From NCBI GenBank assembly GCA_029857875.1, contig JAOUGB010000055.1:1-9640 (forward strand): a stretch of DNA of 9,640 nucleotides, written 5' to 3'. Source of the stretch: Desulfobacteraceae bacterium. GTDB taxonomy: Bacteria > Desulfobacterota > Desulfobacteria > Desulfobacterales > UBA11574. A program made the position numbers and the translations under genes. Below the pieces are notes generated by a model. The model did no database searches, had not been told where the DNA came from, and saw nothing but the letters and a program-made list of their open reading frames with translations. Positions within the stretch are counted from its first letter, which is position 1; each line of letters begins with the position of its first letter. Shown here in pieces: positions 5,741 to 9,640 of this stretch.

Positions 5741-6512
5741 ATAAAGATTGGTTGTGTATGATTTTTTCAATATCAACACACCATTTTTTCAGAATTTCAA
5801 TCTCCTGTTTGCTCAAGGCTCTGTTCTCCAACAAATCCGGTCTTTTCAGAAACGTCCGGATCAGCGATGTCTCAAGCCGCCAGTTCCCAATTTTTTTGTG
5901 GTCTCCCGACAACAGAATTTCGGGGACATCATGTCCTTCAAAGCTTCTGGGTCGAGTATATTGTGCGTATTCTAAAATGCTATCTGAAAACGAATCCTTT
6001 TCAGCAGATTCCTTACCACCGAGTATGCCTGGAATCAGTCGGGTTACCGCATCGATAATCACCATGGCAGCCAACTCGCCTCCGGTAAGGACATAATCAC
6101 CGATGGAAATTTCATCATCGATGAAATCGTGACAAATCCGTTCATCTACACCCTCGTAACGACCGCAGATGAGAATAAGTCCATCCGATGACGACAATTC
6201 ATGAGCGACACTCGAATCAAAGCGTCGCCCCTGGGGTGTTAGCAGAATCTTCTTTGATAAAGGTGCTTTTTGGGTTGCTGCCCGGATAGCAGCGGCCAGC
6301 GGCTCGGGCTTCATGACCATTCCACAACCCCCGCCATATGGCCTGTCATCCGTCACACGATGCTTTCCTTCTGCAAAATTTCTAATATCTATGGCGGATA
6401 CCCGAATTTTATTTCGGTCTATTGCTCTTCTGATAATTCCGTGTTCCCAAAAAGGATTAAACATTTCCGGAAAAATCGTTAGGACGATGAAATTCATCCT
6501 TTTTGCTTTCAC
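5709..6512 (-). CDS. trmD: tRNA (guanine-37 N1)-methyltransferase TrmD
   Basis: The 267-residue frame shows the whole TrmD pattern. It has VLTIFPEMFNPFWEHGIIRR at about 10-29, DDRPYGGGCGMVMKPEPL at 55-72, LLTPQGRRF at 90-98, LICGRYEGVDERI at 114-126, the knot loop SIGDYVLTGGELAAMVIIDA at 136-155, and DSFSD with the likely catalytic Asp173 before YTRP. TrmD methylates G37 of several tRNAs and prevents frameshifting. Length is at the upper end of the usual 240-260. The frame starts with GTG at 6512, overlapping the rimM stop as TTGTGA. An ATG five codons in (6497) gives the more usual N-terminus MNFIVLTIF and may be the true start. The 3' end overlaps the next methyltransferase gene. Confidence 0.96.
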   Translation of the reverse strand: MKAKRMNFIVLTIFPEMFNPFWEHGIIRRAIDRNKIRVSAIDIRNFAEGKHRVTDDRPYGGGCGMVMKPEPLAAAIRAATQKAPLSKKILLTPQGRRFDSSVAHELSSSDGLILICGRYEGVDERICHDFIDDEISIGDYVLTGGELAAMVIIDAVTRLIPGILGGKESAEKDSFSDSILEYAQYTRPRSFEGHDVPEILLSGDHKKIGNWRLETSLIRTFLKRPDLLENRALSKQEIEILKKWCVDIEKIIHNQSLYGPGALSGGQ

Positions 6513-7030
6513 AATCCTTCGGGTAAATTCACCCGTATCCTCTTATGCTCGAAATCTATTTCTAACACCACCGATTCAATGGCCGGGATCAGTATTTCAG
6601 TGTTATCATCTTTAGTTTTATTTTTGACGATATATACATCGTTGCTGCCAGTGGGTATTATCGATTCAACACGGCCAATGTATTGATTATCGGTTGTAAA
6701 AACTGAGAGCCCGATAATGTCTACCCAGTAATAGACGCCTTCTTCGAGTTCAGGAAGAGCGGTCCTTTCGATGAAAAGCTCGGCCCCGATCAGGGTTTCG
6801 GCCGTGTTACGGTCCTCAATACCCTTAAATGATAGAAGGATGGATTTGCCGTGAGGTTTGGCCCATTTTATAGCAAAATGTTTTTCAATTTTTCCGGCAA
6901 GGATGGCAAGGATCAAACTACCTGGCTTGAAAACGGACACGGATTCAGCGTAAGAATGGACCTTAAGGTTCCCTTTTAGGCCGTGAGTGCCAACGATTTT
7001 GCCAACAGGAAGAAACCCATCGTTTTCCAC
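6509..7030 (-). CDS. rimM: 16S rRNA processing protein RimM
   Basis: The product has the RimM N-terminal barrel (FLPVGKIVGTHGLKGNLKVH, then ILLSFKGIEDRNTAETLIGA) followed by the PRC-barrel region (EEGVYYWVDIIGLSVFTTDN, GRVESIIPTGSNDVYIVK, EILIPAIESVVLEIDFEHKR). RimM binds S19 and assists maturation of the 30S head. I chose the GTG at 7030 (173 residues), which gives the typical MENDGFLPVGKIVGTHG beginning and lies 4 nt after the khpA stop. The frame extends to a TTG at 7051, giving 180 residues and a 17-nt overlap with khpA. Neither start has a good ribosome binding site, so coupling to khpA translation is likely. The stop overlaps the first codon of trmD. Confidence 0.94.
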   Translation of the reverse strand: MENDGFLPVGKIVGTHGLKGNLKVHSYAESVSVFKPGSLILAILAGKIEKHFAIKWAKPHGKSILLSFKGIEDRNTAETLIGAELFIERTALPELEEGVYYWVDIIGLSVFTTDNQYIGRVESIIPTGSNDVYIVKNKTKDDNTEILIPAIESVVLEIDFEHKRIRVNLPEGL

Positions 7031-7034
7031 AATA

Positions 7035-7265
7035 CTATTCGATAATTTCAAGAACCGATCGTTTTTTTAATTTGGCAGAAGCAGCGCTTAATATGGTCCG
7101 CATGGCCCGTGCCGTTCGACCCTGTTTACCAATCACCTTTCCCAGGTCCTCTTTAGCCACTTTGAGTTCTAATACCGAGGTCTGGTTACCTTCTACCTCT
7201 GAAACTTCAACCAGTTCTGGATTGTCCACCAACGCCTGAGCAATATATTTTATCAGCGCTTTCAT
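7035..7265 (-). CDS. khpA: KH-domain RNA-binding protein KhpA (YlqC family)
   Basis: This 76-residue protein is essentially one KH domain. [15 protein letters not shown] is followed by [20 protein letters not shown], with the RNA-binding GxxG loop (GKQG, about 47-50), and then [20 protein letters not shown]. KhpA-type proteins bind RNA, in some bacteria as a partner of KhpB/EloR, and the gene is regularly found between rpsP and rimM. The ATG at 7265 is backed by AAAGGAGA about 8 nt upstream. It follows rpsP after 45 nt. Confidence 0.94.
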   Translation of the reverse strand: MKALIKYIAQALVDNPELVEVSEVEGNQTSVLELKVAKEDLGKVIGKQGRTARAMRTILSAASAKLKKRSVLEIIE

Positions 7266-7310
7266 AGCTCCATCTCCTTTGTTGGCTTATGAGCGTTAGA
7301 GGTAAAGATA

Positions 7311-7565
7311 CTATGCAAGTTTAGCAAAAAAACCTTCTTTTTTCAAAAGGCTTTTTACAGTGTCTGTAAGAATTGCGCCTTGATCAATCCAGTACTTAAT
7401 TCTGTCTTGTTTTAGAACGACCTCAGCCGGATCTAACACCGGATTGTATGTGCCGACATTTTCCAGGAATCTACCATCACGAGGGGATTTACTATCAGCC
7501 ACAACAATTCGATAAAAGGGTCTTTTTTTTGCGCCGTGCCTGGCCAACCTGATTTTAACTGACAT
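7311..7565 (-). CDS. rpsP: 30S ribosomal protein S16
   Basis: From the ATG at 7565 the product has 84 residues, normal for bS16, and begins [20 protein letters not shown]. The family core follows: [40 protein letters not shown] and [18 protein letters not shown]16 is an early-binding protein needed for 30S assembly. The frame is open to a possible start at 7619, but the 7565 start has AAGGAGA 7 nt upstream and the exact family N-terminus, so the longer form is rejected. The gap to ffh is 13 nt. Confidence 0.97.
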   Translation of the reverse strand: MSVKIRLARHGAKKRPFYRIVVADSKSPRDGRFLENVGTYNPVLDPAEVVLKQDRIKYWIDQGAILTDTVKSLLKKEGFFAKLA

Positions 7566-7572
7566 ATAACTT

Positions 7573-7579
7573 TCTCCTT
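7573..7579 (-). promoter_or_regulatory. ribosome binding site of rpsP touching the ffh stop codon
   Basis: The minus strand reads AAGGAGA seven bases before the rpsP ATG at 7565. Its first base is the last base of the ffh TGA stop (7579-7581), so a ribosome terminating on ffh covers the rpsP start site. It decides the short rpsP start. Confidence 0.85.
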
Positions 7580-8910
7580 CAAAACGACGGCATACCCGCA
7601 CCAAACCCGCGAATGCCACCTTTGTTTATCTTTTTAATCATTTTCATAACCTGATTGTAATTCTTAAGCAAATTATTTATATCCTGTACACTGGTTCCGC
7701 TTCCTTTGGCAATTCTTTTACGGCGGCTTCCCTTGATTAACATATGCTGACGCCGTTCCTGTGGTGTCATGGAATTTATGATCGCTTCGATCTTAATCAG
7801 CTCTTTATCGTCAACTTCCAAGTTTTTGAGTTGCTTCATCTTGTTCATGCCGGGAATCATTTTAATTATTTCCGACATAGAACCCATTTTCCTAACCTGA
7901 ACCATTTGATCACGAAAATCTTCCAGTGTAAACGCATTTTTTCTTAATTTTTTTTCGAGTTCGGCTGCTTTCTTCTCGTCAACGACAGACTGAGCCTTTT
8001 CTATCATGGTAAGAATGTCACCCATTCCAAGAATCCTTGAAGACATCCTGTCAGGGTGAAATGGCTCCAGATCACTCAGTTTTTCACCGACACCACCAAA
8101 TTTTATGGGTTTGTTGGTTATGGATTTGATAGACAGGGCTGCTCCGCCACGTGCATCACCATCCATCTTTGAGAGGACAACACCACCAATATCAAGGGTA
8201 TTGTTGAATGACTTGGCGATATTTACAGCATCCTGACCTGTCATGGCGTCGGCCACAAGAAGGATATCAGCGGGTTTTACCGCATCTTTGATGCGGCAAA
8301 GCTCATCCATCAACGCTTCATCGATATGCAAACGACCGGCCGTATCAATTAATACGGTATCGCATCCTGTCCGGTGTGCCGTTGTTCTGGCTTCCTGGCA
8401 AATTTGTACCGGATCCATTTCCATGCGGGAAGGAAATACCGGAACAGACAATTGCTCACCCAGTTTAGTTAACTGATCAATGGCGGCAGGACGGTAAACA
8501 TCTGCCGGGACCAGATAAGGCTTTCTTCCTTTTTTTCGCAAAAAAACGGCGAGCTTTCCAGCTGTTGTTGTTTTACCGGATCCCTGTAGACCAACCAGCA
8601 TTATCGATACAGGCACAGAACCGGAGAGGTTCAAGTCTTCGAGCATGCCCCCCATTAGTTCTGTCAGCTCATCATTGACTATTTTTATAACCTGCTGACC
8701 GGGAGTCAGGCTTGACATGACCTCCTGACCGAGTGCACGCTCTTTAATGCCGCTGATAAAACTTTTTACGACCTTAAAGTGCACATCGGCCTCGAGAAGC
8801 GCCATCCGGACTTCCCGAAGTCCTTCTTCGATATTTTTTTCCGTTAATTTGCCGTGCCCCTTGAGCTTTTTAAATACGGCATTCAGTTTGTCGCTTAAAT
8901 TATCAAACAT
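7579..8910 (-). CDS. ffh: signal recognition particle protein Ffh
   Basis: The 443-residue product is full length with the standard order of domains. A helical N domain covers about 1-90. The GTPase G domain has P-loop [14 protein letters not shown] at 107-120, [13 protein letters not shown] at 135-147, DTAGRLHID at 189-197, [10 protein letters not shown] at 247-256 and the closing [17 protein letters not shown] at 273-289. The Met-rich M domain runs from about 295 (ILGMGDIL) to 435, with IPGMNKMK and [20 protein letters not shown] forming the signal-sequence and 4.5S RNA binding region. The tail is GFGAGMPSF. Ffh with 4.5S RNA delivers nascent membrane proteins to FtsY. The ATG at 8910 lacks a strong ribosome binding site; a good promoter lies 37 nt upstream. 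It is the first gene of the operon. Confidence 0.98.
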   Translation of the reverse strand: MFDNLSDKLNAVFKKLKGHGKLTEKNIEEGLREVRMALLEADVHFKVVKSFISGIKERALGQEVMSSLTPGQQVIKIVNDELTELMGGMLEDLNLSGSVPVSIMLVGLQGSGKTTTAGKLAVFLRKKGRKPYLVPADVYRPAAIDQLTKLGEQLSVPVFPSRMEMDPVQICQEARTTAHRTGCDTVLIDTAGRLHIDEALMDELCRIKDAVKPADILLVADAMTGQDAVNIAKSFNNTLDIGGVVLSKMDGDARGGAALSIKSITNKPIKFGGVGEKLSDLEPFHPDRMSSRILGMGDILTMIEKAQSVVDEKKAAELEKKLRKNAFTLEDFRDQMVQVRKMGSMSEIIKMIPGMNKMKQLKNLEVDDKELIKIEAIINSMTPQERRQHMLIKGSRRKRIAKGSGTSVQDINNLLKNYNQVMKMIKKINKGGIRGFGAGMPSF

Positions 8911-8946
8911 AAAAGTACCAATAAAATCTGAATTTTAAAAACCTTG

Positions 8947-8975
8947 AATGTAATCGTAAAATAATGCTATGTCAA
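8947..8975 (-). promoter_or_regulatory. sigma70-type promoter of the ffh operon
   Basis: On the minus strand a perfect TTGACA (8970-8975) is followed after exactly 17 nt by TACATT (8947-8952, 4 of 6 matches to TATAAT). The predicted start near 8940 gives a leader of about 30 nt before the ffh ATG at 8910. No alternative promoter of this quality is seen upstream of the operon. Confidence 0.72.
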
Positions 8976-8989
8976 GATTTAATAGAATC

Positions 8990-8999
8990 ATCGTACGAT
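8990..8999. promoter_or_regulatory. 10-bp perfect palindrome upstream of the ffh promoter
   Basis: ATCGTACGAT is its own complement and lies 14 bp upstream of the -35 box. The half-site ATCGT or its complement recurs nearby (8953-8957, 9008-9012). It could be an operator or upstream activator site, but a 10-bp palindrome in AT-rich DNA may be chance. Confidence 0.25.
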
Positions 9000-9200
9000 T
9001 TTACTAAACGATATAAGGGATCGGGGAGTTTTTATTGTAAACCTTTATATATCAGCGGAATGGATAATGTTTTTTTTAAAAGCGTGTACTGTCTGAGTGA
9101 TTTAGGAATCGTTAGAAAGAACAGATGTCTACCGAAACATTTCAACAGTAAGGGAGTGTTTGCGCTAAGTTGAACCCATTGTTTTTATATTGACCGGTTT

Positions 9201-9242
9201 GCTCACTGAAAGCTCCGTCCTTTAGGACGAGCTGAAGTGAGC
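9201..9242 (+). repeat. REP-like bulged hairpin 1
   Basis: GCTCACT (9201-9207) pairs with AGTGAGC (9236-9242). After a small GAA/GA internal loop, AGCTC plus GTCC pairs with GGAC plus GAGCT around a TTTA loop, with one bulged C at 9216. The shape and the CCGTCCTTTAGGACG-type core resemble hairpins at the ends of IS200/IS605 elements and REP sequences. Confidence 0.7.
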
Positions 9243-9271
9243 TATATCAAATTAACCAAAATCCTTACCGG

Positions 9272-9301
9272 GAAGCCCGCCCTCTAGGGCGGAAAGGCTT
9301 C
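9272..9301 (+). repeat. REP-like bulged hairpin 2
   Basis: GAAGCC (9272-9277) pairs with GGCTTC (9296-9301). CGCCC pairs with GGGCG around a TCTA loop, and GAAA is bulged on the 3' side. It shares the architecture of the hairpin 30 nt upstream: outer stem, GAA-containing bulge, GC-rich inner stem and TNTA loop. Confidence 0.7.
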
Positions 9302-9459
9302 TAATCTGTTCTTTCTTTAGGATCCTTTAACCACGAGTTTACACAGTTTTAAAAAAAACATTATCCATGAAGCGATTTAACAAATAAAAACACCCCGACC
9401 CTTGAACTATATATAATATAATTTTTGATACGTTAAATTAAATTCATATCAACACACCC

Positions 9460-9640
9460 ATGAGCGCTATTTCATTAAAAACAGACATCAAAGAACTCAC
9501 AAGAGATGAGCTTATTTTATGGCTTAAACACAGGGATATCAAGTCTTATCGTGCCAATCAGATCCTAAAATGGATCTATCTTCGACAGGCAGATACATTT
9601 GACGTGATGACCGATGTTAAAAAGGAGATCAGAAAGCAAC
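9460..9640 (+). CDS. rlmN: 23S rRNA (adenine-2503 C2)-methyltransferase RlmN, N-terminal part
   Basis: The plus-strand frame from the ATG at 9460 stays open to the window edge (60 codons). It reads KTDIKELTRDELILWLKHRD, IKSYRANQILKWIYLRQADT, FDVMTDVKKEIRKQ. This matches the N-terminal RNA-binding domain of the RlmN/Cfr radical-SAM family, with the typical D-h-x-x-L-T-x-x-E-L opening and YRAxQIxxWIY motif. The catalytic CxxxCxxC cluster lies beyond the window. The enzyme methylates A2503 in 23S rRNA and A37 in some tRNAs. No ribosome binding site is visible before the ATG. The AT-rich stretch 9406-9430 contains TATAAT (9412-9417) as a possible -10 box but has no good -35. It is divergent from ffh, across the 389-bp repeat element. 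Confidence 0.87.
   Translation, partial: MSAISLKTDIKELTRDELILWLKHRDIKSYRANQILKWIYLRQADTFDVMTDVKKEIRKQ

Larger units (their letters stand above)
9015..9403. mobile_element. 389-bp inverted-repeat element (MITE-like) between ffh and rlmN
   Basis: The left arm (9015-9126) and the complement of the right arm (9304-9403) align with gaps over about 100 bp. The ends are AAGGG(A)TCGGGG followed by GTTTTTATT. A perfect 21-bp block pairs 9061-9081 with 9346-9366, and a perfect 13-bp block AGAAAGAACAGAT (9114-9126) pairs with 9304-9316. The interior (9127-9303) has two bulged hairpins and no credible gene; the frame at 8964-9173 shows no family features and is likely chance. A 42-bp copy of the right end occurs at 4314-4355, so this is a dispersed family. 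I infer a non-autonomous transposable element or large structured intergenic repeat. The target-site duplication is not clear. Confidence 0.72.

Noticed and set aside
6309..6335. Cys in the TrmD PYGGGxGMV motif as an active-site defect
   Set aside because: That position varies among TrmD proteins and the remaining SAM-pocket and catalytic residues are present.
8964..9173. Plus-strand open frame of 69 codons inside the ffh-rlmN gap
   Set aside because: It has no family resemblance or ribosome binding site, and it lies across the left arm of the inverted-repeat element and the ffh promoter; most likely a chance frame.

Overview
The window looks like chromosomal DNA of a Desulfobacterota bacterium (former Deltaproteobacteria), most likely Desulfobacterales. 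The grounds are gene order (ffh-rpsP-khpA-rimM-trmD, then a second SPOUT-type methyltransferase, rplS, rnhB, yraN, rsmI), moderate base composition, and intergenic gaps rich in short fold-back repeats. This placement is inference; no marker phylogeny was possible.

Layout. All genes but the last are on the minus strand, so the reading order runs from high to low coordinates. From about 8975 down to 2282 lies one long translation and ribosome-maturation operon. It starts at a good sigma70-type promoter (8947-8975) and carries ffh, rpsP, khpA, rimM, trmD, a PF09936-type RNA methyltransferase, rplS, rnhB, yraN and rsmI. Below it, after a repeat-filled gap (2128-2281), a second minus-strand group holds a 4'-phosphopantetheinyl transferase, an unrecognised protein with a degenerate nucleotidyltransferase-like motif, and a secreted or membrane-anchored TPM-domain protein that runs off the left edge. 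At the right edge rlmN begins on the plus strand, divergent from ffh.

Functionally the main operon joins membrane protein targeting (Ffh), small- and large-subunit ribosomal proteins (S16, L19), 30S maturation (RimM, possibly YraN and KhpA), tRNA and rRNA methylation (TrmD, RsmI, the second SPOUT enzyme, and RlmN next door) and removal of ribonucleotides from DNA (RNase HII). Many joints are overlaps or gaps of a few bases, which points to translational coupling.

The unusual content is between the genes. Gaps expected to be short are filled by structured repeats. A 389-bp element between ffh and rlmN (9015-9403) has roughly 100-bp imperfect inverted arms and two REP-like hairpins inside. A single 42-bp end of the same family sits at 4314-4355. 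It directly abuts a different, nested fold-back element (4364-4544) whose terminal repeat contains the stop codon of rplS. The other side of rplS has a 14-bp inverted repeat pair followed by a 98-nt hairpin, and another imperfect inverted repeat follows rsmI. I see no CRISPR array, tRNA, rRNA, intact transposase or defence system. The repeat elements are the best candidates for something undescribed.
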